64,000 nt of DNA from Berkiella sp963829835 (GTDB lineage Bacteria; Pseudomonadota; Gammaproteobacteria; Berkiellales; Berkiellaceae), in assembly GCA_963829835.1 (NCBI GenBank), contig CAWHKC010000004.1:2232001-2296000 (forward strand). Reading direction: 5' to 3'. Below are positions 1 through 8,078 of the stretch, piece by piece; the stretch's first letter is position 1; each line of letters begins with the position of its first letter. The notes beneath the pieces were generated by a model. That model did not search any database, was not told where the DNA came from, and saw only the letters and a list, made by a program, of their open reading frames with translations. Made by a program: the position numbers and the translations under genes.

Positions 1-797
1 TCTCCGGCTTTATGACCGTTATAAGCTTCAGTGTATACCGTTAAGGTACCAATACCGCTATCGATGGTGATAACACCATGCGCATCTGGTGCAACCCCGT
101 TTGGATTTTTAGCATCACAGATGCTGGTGATACTGGAAGGATCTTGTCCTAAACCTTTATCATTGGCTAAGAGATTACCGCTGGCTGTGGTAGCTGAAAC
201 TAAAGTGGTCATCTTGCCGCACACATTTTCGGTGATGCAGATAGAAGCACTGTCATCACAGGCTTGCGCCATTGGTATTTGAACTTGAGTCACATTTAAG
301 CAAATGCTCAAGTTTGCACTTGAGGTGCAGCCATTACAATCTGTTATTGTATATTTGAAGACATCAGCGGGTGCGTCTTTAGGAGGCGTTACGCCTTTAT
401 CAAGTGAGTAGCTATAATCGCCCGCTTTATGGCCGTCATAAGCTTGGGTGTAAACTGTTAAGGTACCAATACCGCTATCGATGGTGATTACACCATGGGC
501 ATCAGGGGCAACCCCTTTAGGATTATGCGCATCAGAGATGCTGGAGATGCTTGATGGATCTTGATCTAAATTTTTGTCATTCGCTAAAAGATTACCGCAA
601 GCGATGGTTGAAGAAACAAGCGTCGTCATTTTACCGCAGACATCTTCTGTGATGCAGATGGAGGCACTGTCATCAACCGCAATTGATTTAGGAGGTGGAG
701 GTGGTGGATTCTTATCGCAGTTAGAAGAGCTATCACATGAAGGACTTTGATCGCTATTACAATCACTAGAAATGATGTTTGATAATTTGTCGCTCAT
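1..797 (-). CDS. Repeat-built VCBS-like surface protein, N-terminal part (3' end outside window)
   Basis: An open frame runs from an ATG at 797 to the window edge, preceded by an AAGGGT ribosome-binding site. After a Ser/Asn/Cys-rich start and a six-proline linker, the protein enters tandem repeats of 139 residues (417 bp period; the second copy is cut by the window edge). Each repeat has DDSASICITE near its start and then a VITIDSGIGTLTVYT strand pair like VCBS/cadherin-like modules of large type-I-secreted adhesins. No Sec signal peptide is visible, which fits type I secretion. The repeats carry several Cys (DVCGK, DCNGC, SICLN), unusual for VCBS adhesins, which are normally nearly Cys-free. 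The adhesin role is inference; the repeat architecture is seen directly. Confidence 0.7.
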   Translation of the reverse strand, partial: MSDKLSNIISSDCNSDQSPSCDSSSNCDKNPPPPPPKSIAVDDSASICITEDVCGKMTTLVSSTIACGNLLANDKNLDQDPSSISSISDAHNPKGVAPDAHGVITIDSGIGTLTVYTQAYDGHKAGDYSYSLDKGVTPPKDAPADVFKYTITDCNGCTSSANLSICLNVTQVQIPMAQACDDSASICITENVCGKMTTLVSATTASGNLLANDKGLGQDPSSITSICDAKNPNGVAPDAHGVITIDSGIGTLTVYTEAYNGHKAG

Positions 798-832
798 GGT
801 AGGTACCCTTTTTTTGTATTAGAGTTTTAAAT

Positions 833-876
833 AAGATCTCTTTCAATGCTGATAACTACACGCATTGAGAGGTCTT
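833..876. other. Imperfect hairpin upstream of the repeat protein
   Basis: The left arm AAGATCTCTTTCAATGC and the right arm GCATTGAGAGGTCTT pair with one G-T and a two-base bulge. It lies about 35 bases upstream of the start at 797 and so would sit in that gene's 5' leader or just upstream of it. There is no clean T-run, so it is a structured leader candidate rather than an obvious terminator. The rest of 798-1090 shows only AT-rich DNA. Confidence 0.35.
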
Positions 877-1090
877 GCCTTAAAACCTAATTAACCACGA
901 AGGGCTGGGGTGTAAGTATTGGACTATGGTACTAAATTCATTAAGATTTAAAAAATACCATTCTTTATATAGCTATATATTGCTAGCGATTATTTTTATT
1001 TACAGCATAAAATATATCACTGAAGAATATTAGGCTGATGATAAATATATTGTTTAGTTGAAGGGGGTATATACGCTTGGTGGACTTATA

Positions 1091-1993
1091 TTAACCTAAA
1101 GATCGATATAGTAGATTATCCTTTTCTTGCCAGAGGGTATTGATCCATGCCTTAAATCGGGTTCTGTAGTTTTCATCTTCTGTATAATTGCCTTGTAATA
1201 AATCAGATGGAATTTCACGATCTTGTACTTTCACAACAATATGATGTACTCGACCACAAAGAAAATCCCAAAATGTCTTTCTACCTTCTGGATATATAAT
1301 TGTCACATCAAGTATATGCGTAATTTTTTTATCCATGGCATTAACAGCATAAGCAAAGCCCCCTAATTTAGGGACAAGCAAATGTTTAAAGGGTGATTTT
1401 TGTTTATCATGTTTTTTCTTAGTAAAACGCGTACCTTCCAAAAAATTCAGAATGGTCACAGGAAAATGCTTATAGCGTTCACAAGCTTTTTTAGTTGCTT
1501 CTAGATCTCTAGTTCGCAGACTTGGATTTTTTTCAATTTGTTCTTTAGTATGCCTATGCATAATTGGAAAATCATAAGCCCACCAAGCAAGATTTAATAC
1601 CGGTAGCCACATGAGTTCTTTTTTAATAAAAAACCGAATAAAGGGGACTTTTTTTAAGAAAATGCGTTGAAGTACTAAAATGTCCGTCCAACTTTGATGG
1701 TTGCTTATTATAAAATACCATTGATGATATTGTAGATGACTTAAGTCGGGTAGATCCCACTTGATATTCATCGTCATGTTCATCATAAGATTATCTGTTC
1801 GGATCCAATTATTGGCCGTGCCAATTAATAACCAATTGATAAAAGATAAGAAGCGCGGATGCGGGGATAGAACTTTAAAGATAAATAAGATGTACATGAA
1901 AATACACCAGAAAATGGTATGTATTGCGATAAAAAAGCAATTGAAGCAGCCTATAAAAATAGAGCCTATTTTTCTTAATGCCTTTCCCATCAT
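1091..1993 (-). CDS. PlsC-family acyltransferase (YihG-like)
   Basis: Membrane acyltransferase of the lysophosphatidic acid acyltransferase family, expected to transfer an acyl chain to a lysophospholipid. The HX4D catalytic motif appears as NHQSWTD and the acceptor-binding motif as FLEGTRFT, in the right order and spacing. Hydrophobic segments lie near the N terminus (about residues 10-45). At 300 residues it is close to E. coli YihG in length and layout. I start it at ATG 1993, five bases after the stress-protein stop and behind AAGAG; an in-frame ATG at 2056 would overlap the upstream gene by 59 bases. It is the last gene of the trp transcription unit as seen here. The exact substrate is not known. 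Confidence 0.8.
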   Translation of the reverse strand: MMGKALRKIGSIFIGCFNCFFIAIHTIFWCIFMYILFIFKVLSPHPRFLSFINWLLIGTANNWIRTDNLMMNMTMNIKWDLPDLSHLQYHQWYFIISNHQSWTDILVLQRIFLKKVPFIRFFIKKELMWLPVLNLAWWAYDFPIMHRHTKEQIEKNPSLRTRDLEATKKACERYKHFPVTILNFLEGTRFTKKKHDKQKSPFKHLLVPKLGGFAYAVNAMDKKITHILDVTIIYPEGRKTFWDFLCGRVHHIVVKVQDREIPSDLLQGNYTEDENYRTRFKAWINTLWQEKDNLLYRSLG

Positions 1994-1997
1994 GCTC

Positions 1998-2672
1998 TTA
2001 TTTGTCTGTATTTTCGTCTGAATCATTTTCTTCGGATGTTCTTTTTCTGGTTCCACCTTTATAGGGAGTCCCTGGAGGCCTTATTCCGGGTCTAGGTCCA
2101 CGACGTACTTCATCCCCAAACCCCTTTTCAGATCCACCCCATTTGGATCCCTTACTCACGCTTGGTGCTTTTGGTTTATCATCCATTGGCGCTTGCCATA
2201 AATATAATCCAGATGGTGGATTGGCTTCAATTTCCTTTTGTAAGTGGCTTACTTGTACGATTAAGACATCGCAATGTGCTTCACCGGTCAAATGATGTGC
2301 CGTTGAGCCAAGTGAGTGAGTGTAGCCGCCAATGCCATGACTACCCACAACGATAAGATCACATTGATGTTTAATGCTATAAGCTAATATTTCCTCTTGA
2401 GGGAGCCCTACCCGAATTAATTGTTCAGAGGAAACAATCCCTAATTGTGCACCAAGTGCACCTAAACTTTTTTGAGCGGCGGTTTGTACTTTTTTGACTA
2501 ATTTTTCACGCTCGGCAAAATCTGCAGTATAAGTAACGGGCGGCTCGATCACATGCAAAACAACACATTCTGCTTTGCATAGCTTGCTTATTTTCAAGGC
2601 GTGTTGACCAATATAAAGACTTTGGGGGCCAAGGTCGGTTGCAAAAAGAATGCGAGTATAAATGTTGTCCAC
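1998..2672 (-). CDS. Universal stress protein family, with a C-terminal tail
   Basis: The first ~145 residues are a UspA domain: it begins with a strand RILFATDL and carries the nucleotide-binding loop VGSHGIGGYTHSLGST, a close variant of G-x2-G-x9-G(S/T). The last ~75 residues are a Gly/Pro/Lys/Arg- and acid-rich tail that looks disordered and is not part of the usual fold. I choose a GTG start at 2672 because AAGGA sits five bases upstream and the domain then starts in the usual place; an ATG at 2696 overlaps the trpA stop and has no ribosome site. It follows trpA by 17 bases. Its link to tryptophan supply is unclear. Confidence 0.75.
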   Translation of the reverse strand: MDNIYTRILFATDLGPQSLYIGQHALKISKLCKAECVVLHVIEPPVTYTADFAEREKLVKKVQTAAQKSLGALGAQLGIVSSEQLIRVGLPQEEILAYSIKHQCDLIVVGSHGIGGYTHSLGSTAHHLTGEAHCDVLIVQVSHLQKEIEANPPSGLYLWQAPMDDKPKAPSVSKGSKWGGSEKGFGDEVRRGPRPGIRPPGTPYKGGTRKRTSEENDSDENTDK

Positions 2673-2689
2673 AGGTATCCTTAAGTTAA

Positions 2690-3496
2690 TTAACATTCTA
2701 TCCCAAATAGATTTTTCGTCAACTGTGTAACTTCTGTCCCAGCACGTATTGTATCAAAGGACAAAAGACTTAGCTCATGGATAAGAGCTGATCCTATAAT
2801 AGCTCCACAGGCCCCATGACTATAAGCATTTTGTATGTCCTGTGCGTTTTTAATACCAAAACCAAAAACGGCAGGAGGGGCATTGACGCTTTTCAAATTT
2901 TCAACAATCATTCTAGCATTAGCAAATTCACTCTTTAACTCTGTACCCGTTACACCAGGGCGTGTAACCACATAAGTGAAACCTTTGCAAAGTTGAGCAA
3001 GTTTTCGAAGATCTTTTAGTCTACAGGCTGGTGTTGCTAGAAGTATGGGTTGGATATGGTGTCGCTTTGCTTGGGTTGCAAATGGCAGAGCTTCTTCTGC
3101 GGGTACATCTGGAATTAATATCGCATCAATGCCAGCAGCTTTAGCTTTTTGGTAAAAATGCGATATACCTTTGTGAAAAACAAGATTAGCATAAACTAAC
3201 AATCCAATAGGAATCGTCGGATGTCTTTGTCGGATAAGGGTTATTAGATTAAAACAATCATCTGGTGTAACACCTTGACTTCGAGCTCGATTCGCTGACT
3301 GTTGTATTGTTGGACCATCTGCTATTGGATCAGAAAAGGGGATCCCTAATTCCAATGCATCAACTCCCGATGCAATCACTGCTTCGATAATGGATAAGCT
3401 TAATTCAAGGGTTGGATCGCCTAGCATCAGAAAGGGGATTTTTGCAGCACGGTTTTCATTTATAACTTTTTGGAAAGTGTCAGTAAATCTAGTCAT
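2690..3496 (-). CDS. trpA: Tryptophan synthase alpha subunit
   Basis: Cleaves indole-3-glycerol phosphate to indole and glyceraldehyde-3-phosphate and passes indole to TrpB. At 268 residues it has the family's normal length. The catalytic Glu and Asp lie in ALELGIPFSDPIADGPT, which matches the E. coli segment almost exactly. The phosphate-binding segment FGFGI and the GAIIGSAL segment near the C terminus are also present. The start overlaps the end of trpB by eight bases, a usual sign of translational coupling for two proteins that form one alpha2-beta2 complex. Controlled with the rest of the operon by the attenuator at 7.1 kb. Confidence 0.97.
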   Translation of the reverse strand: MTRFTDTFQKVINENRAAKIPFLMLGDPTLELSLSIIEAVIASGVDALELGIPFSDPIADGPTIQQSANRARSQGVTPDDCFNLITLIRQRHPTIPIGLLVYANLVFHKGISHFYQKAKAAGIDAILIPDVPAEEALPFATQAKRHHIQPILLATPACRLKDLRKLAQLCKGFTYVVTRPGVTGTELKSEFANARMIVENLKSVNAPPAVFGFGIKNAQDIQNAYSHGACGAIIGSALIHELSLLSFDTIRAGTEVTQLTKNLFGIEC

Positions 3497-4673
3497 GTTT
3501 TTTCGCCTTATTTATAGCCATCACTTGCTCAACATCTTTATCGCCACGTCCTGATAGATTGACGATAATAATGTCCTCATTTTTTTCTTCTTTGGCAATT
3601 TTAAGCGCATAGGCAAGTGCATGTGCTGATTCTAATGCTGGCAATATCCCTTCAACCGTAGCAAGCGTATGAAATGCCTCTAAAGCTTCATCATTAGTTA
3701 TACCAACATAGTGTGTGCGTCCAATGGATTGTAAATAAGCATGTTCTGGTCCTACACCAGGATAATCTAGTCCGGCTGCGATAGAATGGGTTGGTTGAAT
3801 TTGACCGTAGTTATCTTGTAAGAACAAGCTCTTTGTGCCATGAAAAATGCCTGATTTCCCCATTTGTACAGTTGCGCCATGTGCATTGGTATGCAATCCA
3901 AGACCAGCAGGTTCAACTCCAATTAACATGACATTTTCATCTTGAATAAAATCAGTAAAAATACCGATGGCATTTGAACCGCCACCGACACAGGCGATAA
4001 CTTTATTGGGTAACCCGCCTGTGTGTTCATGGATTTGTTTTTTTGCTTCAATACCGATAACTTTTTGAAATTCTCGTACCATTAATGGATAGGGGTGAGG
4101 ACCAACCACGCTGCCAAGAATATAATGTGTATCGTGATATGAGCTGGCCCAATCTGCTAACGCAGCATTGACTGCTTCTTTTAATGTTTGTGAACCCTGC
4201 TCGGCTGGTTTCACCAAAGCCCCAAAAAGCTGCATTCGTTTGACATTGGTATTTTGTCTTTGTACGTCTTTGGCTCCCATATAGATGACTGTTTCTAAAC
4301 CTAACAACGCCCCAACCATTGCAGTTGCAACCCCATGTTGTCCAGCACCTGTTTCAGCGATAAGACGTTTTTTACCTAAGTGCTTTGCTAAAAGTCCTTG
4401 AGCGAGTACTTGATTTGTTTTATGAGCACCACCATGTACTAAATCTTCACGTTTTAGAAATATTCTAGCCTTAAACTGTTTGTTTAGTCTGCGACATTCA
4501 TATAATGGCGTGGGACGTCCAGCATAATCCCGTAACAAAGAGTTGAGTTGCTGTTTAAAATCGGTATCGTTTTGTAGTTGATAAAAAGCATGTTCTAATT
4601 CTTCCAATGCTGGAATAAGAATTTGTGGAACAAAACGACCGCCAAAATCGCCAAAATATTTTTTATTTAACAT
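3489..4673 (-). CDS. trpB: Tryptophan synthase beta subunit
   Basis: PLP enzyme that joins indole and serine to give tryptophan. At 394 residues it is full length. The PLP lysine is in GGAHKTNQ, the ammonium/indole-site Glu in AETGAGQHG, and the PLP phosphate loop in GGGSNAIG; all look intact. It overlaps trpCF upstream by seven bases and trpA downstream by eight, so trpC to trpA appear translationally coupled. Confidence 0.98.
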   Translation of the reverse strand: MLNKKYFGDFGGRFVPQILIPALEELEHAFYQLQNDTDFKQQLNSLLRDYAGRPTPLYECRRLNKQFKARIFLKREDLVHGGAHKTNQVLAQGLLAKHLGKKRLIAETGAGQHGVATAMVGALLGLETVIYMGAKDVQRQNTNVKRMQLFGALVKPAEQGSQTLKEAVNAALADWASSYHDTHYILGSVVGPHPYPLMVREFQKVIGIEAKKQIHEHTGGLPNKVIACVGGGSNAIGIFTDFIQDENVMLIGVEPAGLGLHTNAHGATVQMGKSGIFHGTKSLFLQDNYGQIQPTHSIAAGLDYPGVGPEHAYLQSIGRTHYVGITNDEALEAFHTLATVEGILPALESAHALAYALKIAKEEKNEDIIIVNLSGRGDKDVEQVMAINKAKKHD

Positions 4674-6040
4674 GGTCTTTCCTTTTTTCTTAATTGGGCG
4701 AACAATTTATCGATTAACAGGGGATCTTTGATGCCGGGGATAAGTTCAATATTTGAATTGATATCAATGCCCCAAGTACCTAATTTCTGTGCTTGCATTA
4801 TATTTTCACAAGACAGGCCCCCAGCTAATATAAGATGAGGTAAAAGTGGTGATTTTCTAATATGATCCCAATTAAAAGGTTTGCCGGTGCCGCCGGATTG
4901 ATGTTTTGTCAAACTATCAACCACAATTTTATCAACATATTTCGGTAGTTTTGTTGGCAAAGGGTCATGACCATCCATTGCGACCCAGATTTGACATGAA
5001 AGAGGTAATTGTTTTCTAAGATGTGATATAATTTGGCTATCGTTATATCCATGAAGCTGAATGGCATGGAGATTTAATTTTATTGCTGTGGCAGTTATTA
5101 ATTCGATGGGTTGACCTAAAAAAACGCCAACATAATTGAGCGGTGCTACGGCTATATCAAGTGCTTGTTCAAGCGTGATTTTTCTTGGCGAGTTCTCAGC
5201 AAATATGAACCCTCCATAACTAGCGCCACTTTGATAAGCTTTTATAACATCTTGTTTTCTCGTGAGTCCACATATTTTCACTGCACCAAAAACAAGTTCG
5301 CGAACAGTTATTTCAAGATTTTCACTTTTACTTAAACTACTGCCAATGAGAAATCCATGGACAAAGGGATTAAGCGATTGAATATCCTGATGGGATTTGA
5401 TACCGGAGGCCGCAATGATAATGGTTTCCTTTGGAAACAGTGGAGCTAGCTGTTTGGCACGCTCCATGTCCAATGTCATAGTATGCAAGTCTCGATGATT
5501 GATGCCGATGATTTTAGCTTTTAAGTTGATAGCTCTAATGGCCTCATCGATTGAAAAAATTTCTGTTAGTACTGACATGTTTAATCTTTGAGCTTGTGCA
5601 AGGCAAGCTAAATACTGAGCATCATCCAATACAGATAGCATTAATAAGACAGCATCAGCCCCATGGAGCCTGGCTAAAGCTACTTGATAAGGATTAATGA
5701 TAATATCTTTACATAAAACGGGCTTATCAACCGTTTGGCTAACAAGTGTTAAGTGTTCATAGCTCCCTCCAAAAAAGGGGGCATTGGCCAACACTGAAAT
5801 TGCGTCTGCGAATTGAGAATAACTTTGTGCTAATTGGGTGATTGGATATTTATCACATAGTTTACCTTCACTTGGTGAGTAGTGTTTACATTCAAAGATA
5901 AAAGCAGGTGATTTTTTTTGTAATGCGCCAGCGAAATCGCGGGTGCTTTTTTTGAGTAAACGAGACAATTTTTCATAGGGTAAAGTTTTCTCGCGGTTGG
6001 CCATATCGATTTTTTGTTGTTGAATGATGTTATTTAGCAT
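4667..6040 (-). CDS. trpC: Bifunctional indole-3-glycerol phosphate synthase / phosphoribosylanthranilate isomerase
   Basis: A TrpC-TrpF fusion of the enterobacterial type, 457 residues. The IGPS half (about residues 1-250) shows FIFECKHYSPSEG, VLCKDII, INHRDL and the phosphate site GFLIGSSL. The PRAI half begins about residue 255 with KICGLTRKQD and ends with ILAGGLS and GIDINSNIE; PRAI enzymes usually read GVDVNSGVE there, a mild divergence. The two activities catalyse consecutive steps in reverse order of the domains. It overlaps trpD by 11 bases and trpB by seven. Confidence 0.95.
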   Translation of the reverse strand: MLNNIIQQQKIDMANREKTLPYEKLSRLLKKSTRDFAGALQKKSPAFIFECKHYSPSEGKLCDKYPITQLAQSYSQFADAISVLANAPFFGGSYEHLTLVSQTVDKPVLCKDIIINPYQVALARLHGADAVLLMLSVLDDAQYLACLAQAQRLNMSVLTEIFSIDEAIRAINLKAKIIGINHRDLHTMTLDMERAKQLAPLFPKETIIIAASGIKSHQDIQSLNPFVHGFLIGSSLSKSENLEITVRELVFGAVKICGLTRKQDVIKAYQSGASYGGFIFAENSPRKITLEQALDIAVAPLNYVGVFLGQPIELITATAIKLNLHAIQLHGYNDSQIISHLRKQLPLSCQIWVAMDGHDPLPTKLPKYVDKIVVDSLTKHQSGGTGKPFNWDHIRKSPLLPHLILAGGLSCENIMQAQKLGTWGIDINSNIELIPGIKDPLLIDKLFAQLRKKERPC

Positions 6041-7077
6041 GACTTACCTGTATTAAATGTTCCAATTTTTTAAGACCCAAGTCGGTACTGAGTATGGCTT
6101 GTATTAAGTCACTACCTTCTTTTATTGATGAGGCTTTATCGACCAACCATAATAAAGCGCCAGCATTTAAGGCAACACTTGCGCGATAGGCATCAGCTCC
6201 ATTACCTTTTAATAATTGTATGAACTGATGAGCGTTATGTTTTACATCACCTCCTTTTAAAGAGGATAAGGGGTAACGTTTTAGTCCGACGTCTTCTGGA
6301 GTCAATATGAATTCTGATATTTCACCATTCATTAGTTTTACACCAGTCGTTGTGCCATGAATAGCGAATTCATCTAAACCTTCACCATGGATCACTAATG
6401 CTCTTTTTGTTCCACATTTGTTTAGCACTTGAGCAAGGGAATGGCAAATGGAAGAGTCATATACTCCAATTAATTGATAGTCTGTTTGTAGAGGGTTCAA
6501 TAAAGGGCCAAGCAAATTAAAAATGGTTTTTAATTTTATAGTGGCTCGCACTTCTTTTACATATTTAGCAGCACTATGATATAAAGGCGCATAAAGAAAG
6601 CAGATCCCAACTTCTTCTAAAGCTTTTTTCGCTATTTGCGGCAACGTTTCTATATTAACGCCAAAGAAATTCCAACAGATCTGCTGTTCCGCATTTTGAT
6701 GAAACTGCTCTGCCGCCATGTTTGGCAACTTTTAATTCTGTACAAGCTAAAAGAATAGCTACTGCGGTAGAAATATTTAACGTGTGATGACCATCGCCGC
6801 CAGTACCAGCGCAGTCCACAATGATATGATTTTGTTTGAGCTTTTTAGCATCCGGAAATGGTCGGGCTGCTGTTCGTAGCGCATCCACTGCACCAGCGAT
6901 TTCATCGATGGTTTCTCCTTTTGCTTTTAAAGCTGTTAAAAAAGCAGATATTTCAATAGGAGATAGTTCCCCTTTTATCAGCGTTGAAAATTGGTCGTAG
7001 CTTTGCTGAGTACTTAAATTATGCCCTTGGCAAATGTGTTCAAGAACTGTTGCTAAAGTATAGGGTTGATTTAACAT
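6030..7077 (-). pseudogene. trpD: Anthranilate phosphoribosyltransferase, +1 frame change at CTT-TGG
   Basis: Transfers phosphoribosyl to anthranilate. The frame from ATG 7077 (GGAG upstream) covers the N-terminal half, with the PRPP loop CAGTGGDG, KHGGRAVSSKCGTADLLE, and then ends at TAA 6655-6657. The rest (GVNIETLP..., LLGPLLNPL, VIHGEGLDE) continues in the +1 frame to 6030 with no further damage. Dropping one T near 6663-6669 gives a continuous 348-residue TrpD of normal length, reading E-F-L-G-V-N. Codons at the break are GAA TTT CTT TGG CGT TAA. It may be a sequencing error, a recent lesion, or a +1 ribosomal shift at a Trp codon (see findings). Because the downstream half and its overlap with trpC are intact, I do not regard it as clearly dead. 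Confidence 0.85.
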
Positions 7078-7105
7078 TTTCCGTATTCTCCAAAAAATAA
7101 GTGAC

Positions 7106-7135
7106 AAAAAAAAACCCACCGATTGGTGGGTTTTT
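7106..7135 (-). terminator. trp attenuator terminator (segments 3 and 4)
   Basis: On the minus strand, AAAAACCCACC, loop AATC, GGTGGGTTTTT forms an 11-bp stem (six GC-rich pairs plus five A-T pairs) followed by an uninterrupted T-run. It sits between the leader peptide gene and trpD, about 30 bases before the trpD start, so it would end transcription before the structural genes. The A-run on the other side makes it able to work in both directions. Confidence 0.88.
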
Positions 7136-7199
7136 AAACTCTTTATACGTTTACTTAAGAAAAATAATTACGCAAAGAGGCCCACCAAACTGGTGTGCC
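7123..7199 (-). promoter_or_regulatory. trp attenuator: alternative pairings 1:2 and 2:3
   Basis: Segment 1, GGCACACCA (7199-7191), begins within the second Trp codon of the leader and can pair with segment 2, TGGTGGGCC (7187-7179), with one mismatch and a GTT loop. Segment 2 as TTGGTGGG (7188-7181) is also perfectly complementary over eight bases to CCCACCAA (7130-7123), the left arm of the terminator. A ribosome stalled at the Trp codons would cover segment 1, freeing 2 to pair with 3 and blocking termination. This is the classic attenuation logic of enteric trp operons, here read directly from the sequence; function is inferred. Confidence 0.85.
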
Positions 7200-7245
7200 A
7201 CCAAGAACGATTTACAGAAGATGTTTGAGTAATTTTTTCTTTCAT
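7168..7245 (-). CDS. trpL: trp leader peptide, 25 residues with tandem Trp
   Basis: An ATG at 7245 opens a 25-codon frame that starts MKEKITQ and contains SWWHTS, with TGG TGG at 7203-7198, ending at TAA 7168. E. coli TrpL has WWRTS in the same role. The ribosome-binding site is weak (only CGGT upstream), and the predicted -10 lies so close that the transcript may have a very short 5' leader. Position between a promoter and an alternative terminator/antiterminator, plus paired Trp codons, makes the assignment firm despite the short length. Translation senses charged tRNA-Trp. Confidence 0.88.
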   Translation of the reverse strand: MKEKITQTSSVNRSWWHTSLVGLFA

Positions 7246-7251
7246 GTATTT

Positions 7252-7281
7252 ACCGTAGCAAAGGTCACTGTGCTAGGTCAA
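7252..7281 (-). promoter_or_regulatory. Predicted trp promoter
   Basis: On the minus strand a -35 TTGACC (7281-7276), an 18-bp spacer and a TG-extended -10 TGC-TACGGT (hexamer 7257-7252). The start point would fall only a few bases from the trpL ATG, implying a nearly leaderless trpL mRNA; an alternative promoter further upstream cannot be excluded. I see no convincing TrpR operator. Confidence 0.5.
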
Positions 7282-7457
7282 GGTTTTCTTACTATTCCTG
7301 ATAGATGGACATACTGAAAAGATGGAACTCTTTTTTGGTCTTATACTAGATAGACATGAAATTTCCATGATACAGTCTATAGTATGTAGACTAGCTTTGA
7401 TGCTGTGCTGGATAGAGATATGCTGTTTAAATAGTAGGATCTAAGAGAGGTTAGGCA

Positions 7458-8000
7458 GTGGTGATGCACTTAATAAAGTCTTTCAAAAAAATGGCATTTT
7501 TATTTGCCATAAGTGTATTTGCAAGCCCATCTTTTGCGCAGACTGAGCAAATTGCTGTTAAATTGAAAACATTGGAAGTGATAAGGCAGCAAGAGAAGTC
7601 TGGCGACGAGCTATATATTAGTGTAACGGAATTTCCCACTGTTGGTTCGCCCAGTCATTATCAAATTCCTTCATATCCAACTCATTGGTTATCAAAATAT
7701 TTAACAAATGTAAAAGATGTTGTGATTTGGAAGAAAAATTTAAATCATTGTGAACCCATCGATCTATTGATTTCACTTGTTGAAGAGGACTTTGCACCTT
7801 GGAATATGGATGATTCCTTAGGATCGGTTCAGTTAAAAGTGCAATGTGTAAATGGAAAAGCAGTTGAACAATGGACTATTCCGAATTCTAAAGATACCTC
7901 TAAAGTGTCTAATGATAACAATGCTTTTACATTTACTGGGGAAGGGGCAAATTATAAAGCGACTTTTTCCTTAGAAGATAATATCTCACCAAAGAAATAA
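7458..8000 (+). CDS. Exported protein of unknown function
   Basis: 180 residues. The N terminus, after a basic start, has a hydrophobic run MAFLFAISVF and an Ala-x-Ala-like cleavage region SPSFAQ, so Sec export to the periplasm is likely. The mature part is about 150 residues, mostly polar, with two Cys (NHCEP and QCVNG) that could form a disulfide. I take the GTG at 7458, seven bases after AGAGAGG; an ATG at 7464 is an alternative. I do not recognise a family. It is transcribed away from the trp operon out of a shared ~210-bp region and is followed after about 80 bases by a membrane PAS protein. Confidence 0.6.
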   Translation: MVMHLIKSFKKMAFLFAISVFASPSFAQTEQIAVKLKTLEVIRQQEKSGDELYISVTEFPTVGSPSHYQIPSYPTHWLSKYLTNVKDVVIWKKNLNHCEPIDLLISLVEEDFAPWNMDDSLGSVQLKVQCVNGKAVEQWTIPNSKDTSKVSNDNNAFTFTGEGANYKATFSLEDNISPKK

Positions 8001-8078
8001 CTGTCTCTTAATACAGGATTAGTTGCGGTTTTAATTGTAGCACCTACACTAGAATTAAAACCCCAAGACCAGATAGTA

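Noticed and set aside
31..282. Plus-strand open frame of 83 codons at the window start
   Set aside because: It is the shadow of the minus-strand repeat protein, whose 139-residue period and codon use are clear on the other strand.
7252..7281. TrpR operator at the trp promoter
   Set aside because: CTAG-like bases are present (ACCTAGCAC) but no symmetric match to the known GTACTAG-type operator; attenuation alone explains the layout.
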